Positions 26,206-33,971 of a stretch of 64,000 nucleotides of DNA are shown here, one piece after another. Location of the stretch: assembly GCF_004331685.1 (NCBI RefSeq), contig NZ_SJSM01000015.1, positions 53,074 through 117,073 of the forward strand, written 5' to 3'. This DNA comes from Pedobacter hiemivivus. Its GTDB lineage: Bacteria; Bacteroidota; Bacteroidia; Sphingobacteriales; Sphingobacteriaceae. Every line of letters begins with the position of its first letter. The stretch's first letter is position 1. The notes under the pieces were generated by a model. It did no database searches. It saw only the letters and a list, made by a program, of their open reading frames with translations, and was not told the DNA's origin. Made by a program: the position numbers and the translations under genes.

Positions 26206-26940
26206 CTATTGTGCGCTTAATATTTCTGCAATGTGCAGCACTTTAACATTGCTGTTCTGCCTACGCAGGATACCTTCCATGTGCATTAAGCAGGACATAT
26301 CTGCAGCTGTAATATATTCTGCGCCATGATTGACATGATCTGCTACACGATCTTTGCCCATTTTTACCGATACGGCTTCTTCGGCTACGCAAAAAGTTCC
26401 ACCAAAACCACAGCATTCATCTGGTCTGCTCAGTTCAACCAATTCCAAACCTTCTACCATTTTTAATAAATGTAAGGGTTTTGAAAATGGAGCATCGACC
26501 AATTCAGACATTTGCGCAAGCATTAAACCGCGCTGACCGTGACAGCTTTGGTGTACACCTACCTTATGTGGAAAACGGGCGGATAGTTTCTCCACCTTAA
26601 GCACGTCTGTTAAAAACTCTGTTAATTCGTATACTTTTTTTCTAATTCCTAATGCTTTATCTTCTTCTTTTGGCGAATGCAAGTGATCTTTTATATGCAA
26701 TACACAGCTACCCGAAGGGGAAACGATGTAATCAAATTCTGCAAAATTGTCAATAAATAAGTCGTTGCATCCCTGGGTCAGGTGCTCAAAGCCAGAGTTG
26801 GCCATTGGCTGTCCACAGCAGGTCTGGTTGACAGGATATTTTACTGTTATGCCAAGTCCGCTTAATAAATTTAAAGTAGCTATGGCCGCATTTGGATAAA
26901 ATTGGTCGATATAACAAGGTATGAATAGGCCTACGTTCAT
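26206..26940 (-). CDS. lutA: LutA lactate utilisation protein, cysteine-rich (CCG) domain
   Basis: A 244-residue protein made of two CCG (DUF224) domains, each with a CCGxP-type cluster ligand motif: C41/C42 in NQTCCGQPM and C176/C177 in PDECCGFGGTF, plus the upstream cysteines C79 and C133. This domain pair, related to heterodisulfide reductase and glycolate oxidase subunits, binds iron-sulfur centres in the lactate oxidase complex. It is the first gene of lutABC, transcribed away from the lacI-type regulator gene. The shared 147-bp intergenic region contains a LacI-type operator, so this regulator may control lut as well as itself. Confidence 0.95.
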   Translation of the reverse strand: MNVGLFIPCYIDQFYPNAAIATLNLLSGLGITVKYPVNQTCCGQPMANSGFEHLTQGCNDLFIDNFAEFDYIVSPSGSCVLHIKDHLHSPKEEDKALGIRKKVYELTEFLTDVLKVEKLSARFPHKVGVHQSCHGQRGLMLAQMSELVDAPFSKPLHLLKMVEGLELVELSRPDECCGFGGTFCVAEEAVSVKMGKDRVADHVNHGAEYITAADMSCLMHMEGILRRQNSNVKVLHIAEILSAQ

Positions 26941-27030
26941 GTATACTAGGTTTTGCGGTTAAATATAGTATTTTTAAATAATCGCACTGTCCTGTGCTGT
27001 CATACCATGGTTAACATTTGTGCTTATTTA

Positions 27031-27044
27031 TGCAAACGTTTTCA
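27031..27044. promoter_or_regulatory. LacI-family operator between lutA and the lacI-type gene
   Basis: TGCAAACGTTTTCA is one base away from the perfect 14-bp palindrome TGAAAACGTTTTCA with the central CG typical of LacI/GalR/CcpA sites. It ends 43 bp before the regulator start at 27088 and about 90 bp before lutA, so it could repress both directions. Confidence 0.65.
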
Positions 27045-27087
27045 GATGATTAAAAAAAATGCTAGCTTGCCAATCTTTAATTGTTTT

Positions 27088-28131
27088 ATGGCTGTCGGAA
27101 AAAAGAATTACCAGAATACCATACTCGATATCGCGGAAGCGCTAAAGCTTTCACCTGCAACGATTTCCCGTGCTTTGAATAATCATCCTTATGTGAAGGA
27201 AAAGACTAGAAATGATGTGGTAGAGATGGCTGCAAAGCTAGGCTATCGCCGAAATCTTATGGCTTCGGGCTTACGTAGCAATAGAACGCACACCATAGGG
27301 CTCATCATTCCTCGGGTTTCTATGTTTTTTCATGCCGAGGTGATTACCACGATACAAAATGACTTGCATAAGCATGGTTATAGCTTGATCATCTGCCAGT
27401 CTAATGATTCGGTAAGTATGGAGCGGGAGTTGGCTGAGACCTTGTATTCATCAAGGGTGGATGCGCTGATTGCTGCTTGCACTTTGCAAACGGTAGACTT
27501 TAGTCACTTCGATAAATTTGTAGAGCATGGTAACCCGGTTATTTTTTACGATAGGGTTCCAGTGGAGGATTACAAAGCAACTTTGATTAAAGGTGATGAT
27601 TTTAAAGGCGCCTATTTGGCTACCTCTCATTTGATTGCCGCAGGTTGCAAAAGAATAGCACATATTTCGGGGCCTTTAACTTCTAATCTTTATCAGGATA
27701 GAGCTGCAGGTTTTTTAAAAGCGATGGAAGAACACCAGTTGCCGGTAAATCCGGATTGGGTTTTTCATCAGGAACTTACGCAAGGAAATGCACTTTTTGC
27801 CATGCAGAAAATGTTTACAACGGGAGCAGGTCCTGATGGGTTGTTTGCTGATAATGATACCAGTGCCATTGCCGCGATTGAATATGCAAAGGAAAAAGGG
27901 ATCATTGTGCCGGATGCATTGAAAGTTGCAGGATATTCTAATGATCCACGCACGGCCATCATTACTCCAGCCATTACTTCAGTTGAGCAATTTCCAAGCC
28001 TGGTAGGTAGAAGAATTGTAGAGACTGTGGTGGAGCTATTGAGCAATGATGCAGAGGGACCTACCTATAAAATAGAGCCGGTAATGATTCCTGTAGAGCT
28101 GATCGTCAGAAAATCGACAAGTACAAACTAA
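27088..28131 (+). CDS. LacI family transcriptional regulator
   Basis: A 347-residue LacI/GalR regulator. I start at the Met encoded at 27088 (MAVGKKNYQN), because the helix-turn-helix TILDIAEALKLSPATISRALN (11-31) follows at the expected distance; the 45 residues that could precede it are low-quality and Cys-rich. The hinge helix (ASGLRSNRTHTIGLIIP) and a periplasmic-binding-protein-like sensor domain (60-340) follow. The gene is immediately upstream of kduI (55 bp), so it probably senses a uronate intermediate such as KDG, in the manner of KdgR-like LacI proteins. A palindrome for such a protein lies at 27031-27044. Confidence 0.93.
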   Translation: MAVGKKNYQNTILDIAEALKLSPATISRALNNHPYVKEKTRNDVVEMAAKLGYRRNLMASGLRSNRTHTIGLIIPRVSMFFHAEVITTIQNDLHKHGYSLIICQSNDSVSMERELAETLYSSRVDALIAACTLQTVDFSHFDKFVEHGNPVIFYDRVPVEDYKATLIKGDDFKGAYLATSHLIAAGCKRIAHISGPLTSNLYQDRAAGFLKAMEEHQLPVNPDWVFHQELTQGNALFAMQKMFTTGAGPDGLFADNDTSAIAAIEYAKEKGIIVPDALKVAGYSNDPRTAIITPAITSVEQFPSLVGRRIVETVVELLSNDAEGPTYKIEPVMIPVELIVRKSTSTN

Positions 28132-28146
28132 CTAGTAACACAATAA

Positions 28147-28161
28147 CATCCCAATGGGATG
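28147..28161. promoter_or_regulatory. Short palindrome before kduI
   Basis: CATCCCAATGGGATG is a perfect 6-bp inverted repeat with a 3-bp centre, located in the 55-bp gap between the LacI gene and kduI. It could be a protein site or a weak RNA hairpin in the leader. Nothing similar was noticed elsewhere in the window. Confidence 0.35.
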
Positions 28162-28186
28162 GATGAATAAATAAATAAAAAAAACA

Positions 28187-29029
28187 ATGAAAACATCTTT
28201 TGAAAGCCGCTATGCAGTTAGTCCAGGTGAAGCAAAGCAATTTGATACTGCTGCTTTACGCAAGAATTTTTTAATGGAAAGCTTATTTGAAGCAGATGCT
28301 GTTAAGCTTACTTTATCTCATTTCGACCGTTATATCACAGGAGGTGTAATGCCGGTAAACGAGGTTGTAGCCTTGTCTAATCCAGAAAACCTAAAAGCTG
28401 CTTATTTCCTGGAAAGAAGAGAATTGGGGATTATTAATGTTGGCGCAAAAGGTACAATCGTTGCTGATGGCGTTACTTATGAATTAGAATTTAAAGAAGC
28501 TTTATATCTTGGTAAAGGAACAAAAGAAGTAACTTTTGCTTCTGATGATAAAAACAACCCTGCAAAATTCTACATCAATTCTGCACCAGCTCATCATACT
28601 TATCCAAGCAAAAAGGTATCTAAAGCAGATGCTGAAATCGTTGAGTTAGGTACGCCAGAAACTGCAAATCACCGTGTGATTAATAAATTGTTGGTGAATA
28701 GCGTATTGCCTACTTGCCAATTGCAAATGGGTATGACCGAATTGAAAAGTGGAAGTGTATGGAATACCATGCCGGCACACACGCACGACAGAAGGATGGA
28801 AGTATATTTCTATTTTGAAGTACCTCAAGGACAAAGCGTATGTCATTTTATGGGTGATCCACAGGAAACCAGACACATCTGGATGCAAAATGAGCAAGCT
28901 GTAATTTCACCTAATTGGTCTATCCACTCTGGAGCAGGAACTAGCAACTATACTTTTATCTGGGGAATGGCAGGTGAGAACTTAGACTATGGTGATATGG
29001 ACCATTGCGCAATTAATGATTTGAAGTAG
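28187..29029 (+). CDS. kduI: 5-dehydro-4-deoxy-D-glucuronate isomerase
   Basis: A 280-residue cupin-fold isomerase that converts 5-keto-4-deoxyuronate (DKI) to 3-deoxy-D-glycero-2,5-hexodiulosonate (DKII) in the cytoplasm. The zinc ligands are H198, H200, E205 and H247 (MPAHTHDRRMEVYFYF and SPNWSIHSGAGT). They sit at a constant offset of two from those of E. coli KduI. The terminal block FIWGMAGENLDYGDMD is also conserved. It begins a kduI - DUF4861 - kduD operon with gaps of 18 and 17 bp. The aldose-to-ketose step removes the one stereocentre that differs between pectin-derived and alginate-derived intermediates, so either could feed it (inference). Confidence 0.97.
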   Translation: MKTSFESRYAVSPGEAKQFDTAALRKNFLMESLFEADAVKLTLSHFDRYITGGVMPVNEVVALSNPENLKAAYFLERRELGIINVGAKGTIVADGVTYELEFKEALYLGKGTKEVTFASDDKNNPAKFYINSAPAHHTYPSKKVSKADAEIVELGTPETANHRVINKLLVNSVLPTCQLQMGMTELKSGSVWNTMPAHTHDRRMEVYFYFEVPQGQSVCHFMGDPQETRHIWMQNEQAVISPNWSIHSGAGTSNYTFIWGMAGENLDYGDMDHCAINDLK

Positions 29030-29047
29030 TGATTAAACGATAATAGA

Positions 29048-30175
29048 ATGAAAAAAATAATTGGCCTTTTGTTGTTGTTTCCGGCTTTGTATGCTCCGGT
29101 AATGGCGCAAACTAAAGCTACGATTACCGTATCTAATCCTTCAAAACTGGACAGAACCAATGCTGTTGTTCCGGTGAGTTGGAGCAGTATTGTGGCTAAA
29201 TATCCGCGTTTAGATACGGCGAACTTTAAAGTGCTAAATTCAGCGACGAAAAAGGAAATTCCTTTCCAGTTAGAGCGTCGTGGACAAACCGAAGTACAGA
29301 ATTTGTTGGTTCAAGTAAGCTTGAAAGCAAATGGTAGCGCTAAGCTGACCATTGTACCGGGTAAACCGGCTGCTATCACCAAAAAAACCTTTGGTCGTTA
29401 TGTCCCAGAGCGTTATGACGATTTTGCATGGGAGAATGATAAGGTAGCTTTCCGTATGTATGGAAAAGCATTGGAAAATAGGAAAGATAATGCCTTCGGA
29501 ACAGATGTTTGGGTGAAAAGAACCAACAAATTGATCATCAACGAATGGTATAAAACTGGTGATTACCATACAGATCATGGTGATGGAATGGATTATTACA
29601 GTGTAGGTCTTACATTGGGTGCTGGAGACGTTGCTCCAATTGTAAAAGACTCTATTTTCTTTGCCAAAAACTACCACTACTGGAAAGTATTGGATAACGG
29701 ACCATTGCGCACTACGTTTGAATTGGGTTATGATGCCTGGGATGTAGCAGGCAAGTCTGTGAAAGTAACTAAGACGATTTCCTTGGATGCAGGATCGCAC
29801 ATGAATAGGATCGAAGCAGCTTATTCTTATAGTGGTGATGCTTTGCCTGTTGTAGTGGGTATCGTAAAAAGGAAAGAACCTGGGACTATTTTAATGGACG
29901 AGGCACAAGGTATTGTAGGTTATTGGGAGCCGCAACATGGTGTTGATGGTACTACCGGAGTAGCGACTATTGTGTTGGGTGAACAGTTAAGTATGGGGAC
30001 AGATAAAATGCATTTGTTGACTCGTACTTTGGCTAAGGGTAATCAACCAGTGGTTTATTACAATGGTTCTGCATGGAGCAAAGGCAATGAGATTACCAAT
30101 GCGCAAGGATGGTTTAATTACCTGAATAACTTTAAAAAACAATTAGAACAGCCTTTAAAGGTTAGTGTTCTTTAA
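29048..30175 (+). CDS. DUF4861 family secreted protein
   Basis: A 375-residue protein with a clear signal peptide (about 1-20, cut after VMAQ), so it is exported. The mature part is beta-rich. It contains conserved-looking stretches FGRYVPERYDDFAWENDKVAF, DYHTDHGDGMDYYSVG and DNGPLRTTFELGYDAWD. The HTDHGDGMDYY patch concentrates His and Asp residues that could form a metal or catalytic site. The DUF4861 family has no assigned role that I know of. Its place inside kduI-kduD (gaps of 18 and 17 bp) links it firmly to unsaturated-uronate metabolism, possibly as a periplasmic enzyme acting on uronate-containing oligomers. Confidence 0.85.
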   Translation: MKKIIGLLLLFPALYAPVMAQTKATITVSNPSKLDRTNAVVPVSWSSIVAKYPRLDTANFKVLNSATKKEIPFQLERRGQTEVQNLLVQVSLKANGSAKLTIVPGKPAAITKKTFGRYVPERYDDFAWENDKVAFRMYGKALENRKDNAFGTDVWVKRTNKLIINEWYKTGDYHTDHGDGMDYYSVGLTLGAGDVAPIVKDSIFFAKNYHYWKVLDNGPLRTTFELGYDAWDVAGKSVKVTKTISLDAGSHMNRIEAAYSYSGDALPVVVGIVKRKEPGTILMDEAQGIVGYWEPQHGVDGTTGVATIVLGEQLSMGTDKMHLLTRTLAKGNQPVVYYNGSAWSKGNEITNAQGWFNYLNNFKKQLEQPLKVSVL

Positions 30176-30192
30176 TATTAAAAATAAAAGAA

Positions 30193-30963
30193 ATGGCAAT
30201 ACTTGATTTATTCAATTTAAAAGGAAAAGTAGCTTTGGTTACCGGTTGTAAACGCGGTATTGGTAAAGCAATGGCTGAGGCTTTGGCTGAAGCTGGAGCA
30301 GACATTATTGGTGTATCTGCTAATCTTGAACTGAGTGGAAGCGAAGTAGAAGGAACAGTAAAGGCATTGGGACGTAATTTCTATGCTTATCAGTGTAACT
30401 TTAACGACCGTGATTCATTGAAATCTTTTTGCGAAAAGGTGAAGGCTGATCACCCTGTGATTGATATCCTGGTAAACAACGCTGGCACAATCCTTAGAAA
30501 GCCAATTGCTGAGCATCCGGATGAGTTCTGGGATGAAGTAATCGCTGTAAACCAAACTGCACCTTTTATCCTGACTAGAGAAATTGGTCGCGATATGGTT
30601 GAAAGAGGAAGTGGAAAGATCATTTTTACAGCTTCTTTGTTAACCTTCCAAGGTGGTATTACCGTTCCAGGTTATGCGGCTAGTAAAGGTGCAATTGGTC
30701 AGTTAACTAAAGCGTTTGCTAACGAATGGGCTTCGAAAGGGGTAAATGTAAATGCAATCGCTCCGGGTTATATCTCTACAGACAATACCACCGCCTTAAG
30801 AGCAGATGAAAACCGTAGTCGTTCTATTATGGAGCGTATTCCGGCTGGCAGATGGGGTGAAGCAGAAGATTTTAAAGGTCCGGTTCTATTCCTGGCTTCT
30901 GAAGCTTCTAATTACATGCACGGTACTGTGATGACGGTAGATGGAGGATGGATGGGCAGGTAA
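30193..30963 (+). CDS. kduD: 2-dehydro-3-deoxy-D-gluconate 5-dehydrogenase (KduD-type SDR)
   Basis: A 256-residue SDR. The cofactor loop is TGCKRGIG (17-24), NNAG is at 95-98, and the catalytic residues are S148, Y161 and K165 (YAASKGA). KduD reduces DKII to 2-keto-3-deoxygluconate with NAD(P)H. The combination FNLKGKVALVTGCKRGIGKA and YISTDNTTALRADENR is characteristic of KduD/2-deoxy-D-gluconate 3-dehydrogenases. It closes the kduI operon and is followed by a terminator at 30991-31023. Confidence 0.95.
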   Translation: MAILDLFNLKGKVALVTGCKRGIGKAMAEALAEAGADIIGVSANLELSGSEVEGTVKALGRNFYAYQCNFNDRDSLKSFCEKVKADHPVIDILVNNAGTILRKPIAEHPDEFWDEVIAVNQTAPFILTREIGRDMVERGSGKIIFTASLLTFQGGITVPGYAASKGAIGQLTKAFANEWASKGVNVNAIAPGYISTDNTTALRADENRSRSIMERIPAGRWGEAEDFKGPVLFLASEASNYMHGTVMTVDGGWMGR

Positions 30964-30990
30964 CAACTGTGTATACATTTTAAATAATAT

Positions 30991-31023
30991 AAAAAAGCAG
31001 GCTATAGTTAGTCTGCTTTTTTT
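30991..31023 (+). terminator. Rho-independent terminator after kduD
   Basis: The stem GCAGgCTA / TAGtCTGC (one G-T wobble) is flanked by an A-run and followed by seven T residues. It lies 28 bp after the kduD stop and 32 bp before the SGNH hydrolase start, so the latter may have its own promoter or read-through expression. Confidence 0.85.
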
Positions 31024-31054
31024 ATATATTCGAAAACCAAACAAATGTAAACAC

Positions 31055-32152
31055 ATGAAACAAAACCTTTTATTGACCTTTTTTGTACTGATCGGTACGA
31101 ATGTCACTTTTGCTCAACAACAAACAGTTTATAAAACATGGAATCCTGCAAAGGATCAGACCAGTGTTGTAGCTGGGCAGGGCTGGCATAGCGGATTGCA
31201 AAGTTTTTACGATCGTCTGCCTGCAAAAGCAGAAGGATCAGTACGCAAAGAGGTATGGAATTTATCTAAAAACAACGCAGGCCTTAATCTTCGTTTCAAA
31301 TCAGATGCCCCGGAAATTATCATCAAGTACGCCGTGTCGGGTTATATGCGAATGGATCACATGCCTGCCACTGGTGTAAGTGGAGTAGATTTATATGCAC
31401 AAGATGCTAAAGGTAAATGGCTTTGGGCTGGCGGTAAATATAAATTTGGAGATACCGTGACGTACACATTCACAAACCTAAATACGACAGGTAAGGAGGC
31501 GCGAGAATATACTTTATACTTGCCTTTATACAATACCGTAAAATGGATGGAAATCAGCGTGCCGGAGCAAAGTGTTTTTACACCTACACCTGTGTCTAAA
31601 GAAAAACCAATTGTGGTTTATGGTACCTCAATTGCTCAAGGAGGATGTGCAAGTCGCGCTGGCTTGGCATGGACTTCTATGTTAAGTCGTAAGCTGAACC
31701 GACCTATCGTTAATTTGGCTTTTTCTGGTAACGGCCGTCTGGAAAAAGAAGTTTATGAATTGTTGCCTGAAATCGGTGCAAGTTTATACGTCCTGGACTG
31801 TCTCCCTAATTTAACCGGCGTAACTGGCGAAGAGGTAACAAAGAGAGTAGAGGCTACTGTTGCCCTTTTACAATTGAAGAAACCAGGTGTGCCTATTTTG
31901 TTAACTGAGCACGATGGTTATACTGATGATGGGTTAAATGCTACAAGGAAGAAAGCTTATGAGGTTACAAATGTTGCCTTAAAAACAGCTTTTGAAAAGC
32001 TTAAAGCAAAGGGTGTGAAAAATATCTATTATTTGATGAAAGATGCAATAAATCAGGATATTGAGAGTACTGTAGATGGTACCCATCCAAATGATATAGG
32101 TATGATGAATTATGCGAATGCCTATGAAAAAGCAATCCGAAAAATAAAATAG
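31055..32152 (+). CDS. SGNH/GDSL hydrolase with N-terminal GxDLY domain (secreted esterase)
   Basis: A 365-residue exported protein; the Met at 31055 begins a good signal peptide (MKQNLLLTFFVLIGTNVTFAQ), while 38 upstream codons overlap kduD and the terminator and are not expected to be coding. An N-terminal beta-sandwich (about 25-170) holds the SGVDLYAQ motif that names the GxDLY family. The SGNH domain has block I VVYGTSIAQGG (Ser nucleophile, Thr in place of the usual Asp) and block V DGTHPNDIGM with the Asp-His pair. Such two-domain proteins are carbohydrate esterases or lipase-like hydrolases. Its position after kduD suggests deacylation of uronate glycans, but the substrate is unknown. 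Confidence 0.85.
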   Translation: MKQNLLLTFFVLIGTNVTFAQQQTVYKTWNPAKDQTSVVAGQGWHSGLQSFYDRLPAKAEGSVRKEVWNLSKNNAGLNLRFKSDAPEIIIKYAVSGYMRMDHMPATGVSGVDLYAQDAKGKWLWAGGKYKFGDTVTYTFTNLNTTGKEAREYTLYLPLYNTVKWMEISVPEQSVFTPTPVSKEKPIVVYGTSIAQGGCASRAGLAWTSMLSRKLNRPIVNLAFSGNGRLEKEVYELLPEIGASLYVLDCLPNLTGVTGEEVTKRVEATVALLQLKKPGVPILLTEHDGYTDDGLNATRKKAYEVTNVALKTAFEKLKAKGVKNIYYLMKDAINQDIESTVDGTHPNDIGMMNYANAYEKAIRKIK

Positions 32153-32155
32153 ATA

Positions 32156-33025
32156 TTATTTACTGAGGTAAGACTTTTGATAATTTAAAGGACTTTGCCC
32201 GGTGATGATCTTAAAGTGCTTATGAAAGCTGGCGAAATTATGAAAGCCGCTTTCATAGCATATTTGCTTTACATTCATACTGTCCTCAATCAGTAGTTTA
32301 CAAGCATGACCAACCCGTATTTCACTGATAAACTGCGTATAGGTTTTTCGTGTTCTTGTTTTAAAATACCTGCAAAAAGAATTTGGGCTGATGTTGGCTA
32401 CTGAAGCCATTTCTTCCATGAGAATCTTTCTTTTAAAATGGGTTAACGAATAATTATAAATTGCATTGATCCTGTCATTTTCTGTTTCTTCAAAATTATT
32501 ACGGAATCCCATTGATGATAGGGGCTTAGCCTGCGCGCTGGCCTCAATAGCAAGCAAAGCTTCCATCAAAATGATAATCCTTCTTGGTCCCGTAGCCAAC
32601 AGGATTTCTTCCATCAGATCTCCAATCTGTTTTTTGCTTTTATCAAGAATCTGAATACCCCTTTGGGCCTTTTCGAGCGTTAATTTCATCCCTTTATTTT
32701 CCGGTAAGGAAAGGAAGTGATTGCCCCAAAAGTTTTCGCAAAAATGAACAACTACTACGTCTGCGTTGTTTGTTTCTTCATCGTTAAAATAGCTGTCATC
32801 AAATTTCCAATAATGGGGCAGATGGGCACCAACAAGGACAATGTCGCCAGAGCTAAAACGTTTGATATTATCTCCAATAAATTGAGTACCGTTTCCTTTC
32901 TTAAAGTAAATCAACTCCACCTCGGCATGGTAATGCCAGCGATTATTAATGTAGGGAACTTTGTCTCTTCTTGCACTAAAAGAATTGACTAAGTTATTAG
33001 AAACTTTGAGTAGTTGTGGTTTCAT
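32156..33025 (-). CDS. AraC family transcriptional regulator with cupin sensor domain
   Basis: A 289-residue regulator. The N-terminal cupin (about 20-130; NRWHYHAEVELIYFKKGNG and VLVGAHLPHYW) would sense a small molecule, probably a sugar or uronate. The C-terminal domain (about 185-285) has two helix-turn-helix motifs (EEMASVANISPNSFCRYFKTRTRKT and VKQICYESGFHNFASFHKHFK). It is convergent with the SGNH gene, 3 bp apart. The -7-like TAATTTTG on its strand is at 33090-33097. Its target is likely to include the adjacent sugar genes, which is inference. Confidence 0.92.
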   Translation of the reverse strand: MKPQLLKVSNNLVNSFSARRDKVPYINNRWHYHAEVELIYFKKGNGTQFIGDNIKRFSSGDIVLVGAHLPHYWKFDDSYFNDEETNNADVVVVHFCENFWGNHFLSLPENKGMKLTLEKAQRGIQILDKSKKQIGDLMEEILLATGPRRIIILMEALLAIEASAQAKPLSSMGFRNNFEETENDRINAIYNYSLTHFKRKILMEEMASVANISPNSFCRYFKTRTRKTYTQFISEIRVGHACKLLIEDSMNVKQICYESGFHNFASFHKHFKIITGQSPLNYQKSYLSK

Positions 33026-33232
33026 GATATTTGGTTAGATATTATTACATTAAATGTATAAAGATCTTTCATAAATACACTGTTCTTGCCAAAATTACAA
33101 TAGATTATGCTAAAATCGCTTAATTATTTTAGAAGAAATACTTTTATCAAATATTTATAGAATGTTAATTTTTTCTGTAAGGCTACAAAAATTTGTTGTT
33201 AAGAAAAATAGTTGAAAAAAGTGTGTTTAAAC

Positions 33233-33263
33233 TTTCATTTATTAAAAAAGATAATTACATTTG
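33233..33263 (+). promoter_or_regulatory. Probable sigma-70 promoter of the ubiX leader
   Basis: TTTC at 33233-33236, 19 bp gap, then TACATTTG at 33256-33263. The -7 box matches TAnnTTTG exactly and the spacing is that of Bacteroidota promoters; the -33 box differs in one base. Transcription would begin near 33268, at the first leader hairpin. Confidence 0.6.
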
Positions 33264-33267
33264 AGCT

Positions 33268-33334
33268 TACCCTTTCGAGGGTATGTTTTTCATAGGTAGA
33301 TGTAGGGTCGAAATTAATTTTTCGGCCCTTTTTT
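33268..33334 (+). ncRNA. Attenuator-like leader RNA upstream of ubiX
   Basis: A perfect 6-bp hairpin TACCCT-TTCG-AGGGTA (33268-33283, stable UUCG tetraloop) is followed 20 nt later by a strong terminator hairpin. That hairpin is AGGGTCGAAA / TTTCGGCCCT (33304-33313 and 33320-33329, one G-T wobble) with six T residues. TTTCGA at 33273-33278 is exactly complementary to TCGAAA at 33308-33313, so the first hairpin and the 5' arm of the terminator can compete. The terminator ends 33 bp before ubiX. The 341-bp interval 33026-33366 contains no gene. Regulation of ubiX by this leader is inference; an independent short RNA is the alternative. Confidence 0.5.
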
Positions 33335-33366
33335 GTTTGCCCTGCTTCTGTATCTTTACAAACGCT

Positions 33367-33933
33367 ATGAGGAAGAAGAAAATAATTGTCGCAATTACTG
33401 GAGCCAGTGGCTCTGTTTACGCTAAATTGCTGCTAGATAGCTTGTTGAAATTGTCTGATCAGGTAGAGAAAGTAGGCGTGGTAATGTCCGACAATGCAAA
33501 AGAGGTTTGGCGCTTTGAGTTGGGCAATGAAGACTATGATCTTTATCCCTTTACATTTTACCCGAAAATGGATTTTAATGCTCCCTTCGCATCGGGTTCT
33601 GCAAAATATGACACCATGATTATTATTCCTTGTTCGATGGGAACCCTTGGTCGAATAGCTCATGGAATTTCGAATGACTTAATTTCAAGAGCGGCTGATG
33701 TGATTCTTAAAGAGCGTAGGAAATTGATCGCAGTAGTGCGTGATACGCCTTTCAGCCTCATTCACATCAATAATATGAAAACTGTGACCGAAGCCGGAGG
33801 GATTATTTGTCCGGCCAGCCCATCTTTTTACAGTCTTCCTAAAACCATTGAAGAGGTGGCACAAACAGTAGTAAGTAGGGTTATTGATCTGGCAGGGCTA
33901 GAGCAGGATAGTTACCGTTGGAATGAGGAATAA
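33367..33933 (+). CDS. ubiX: UbiX family flavin prenyltransferase
   Basis: A 188-residue flavoprotein that makes prenylated FMN, the cofactor of UbiD-type decarboxylases. The FMN-binding start is KKIIVAITGASGSVYAKLL and the signature PCSMGTLGRIAHGISNDLISRAADV follows at about 98-122. The late EAGGIICPASPSFYSLP is typical too. I use the ATG at 33367; the longer frame from 33283 would translate the leader hairpins. The partner ubiD-like gene lies in the same window at 61833, about 28 kb away, not adjacent as in some genomes. Confidence 0.93.
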   Translation: MRKKKIIVAITGASGSVYAKLLLDSLLKLSDQVEKVGVVMSDNAKEVWRFELGNEDYDLYPFTFYPKMDFNAPFASGSAKYDTMIIIPCSMGTLGRIAHGISNDLISRAADVILKERRKLIAVVRDTPFSLIHINNMKTVTEAGGIICPASPSFYSLPKTIEEVAQTVVSRVIDLAGLEQDSYRWNEE

Positions 33934-33971
33934 ATCATCTAAAACCTTATCTTTGCAGGCTTGTTAGAACG

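Noticed and set aside
26953..27087. N-terminal extension of the LacI regulator
   Set aside because: The HTH begins 11 residues after the Met at 27088. The upstream residues are unlike the family and would cover the operator.
29270..29800. Long reverse open frame inside the DUF4861 gene
   Set aside because: It is an antisense shadow with no recognisable domain, and the plus-strand frame has signal peptide and operon support.
30941..31054. N-terminal extension of the SGNH hydrolase
   Set aside because: It overlaps the end of kduD and the terminator hairpin. The signal peptide begins cleanly at 31055.
33283..33366. N-terminal extension of UbiX
   Set aside because: It would translate the leader hairpins, and the FMN-binding strand starts right after the Met at 33367.
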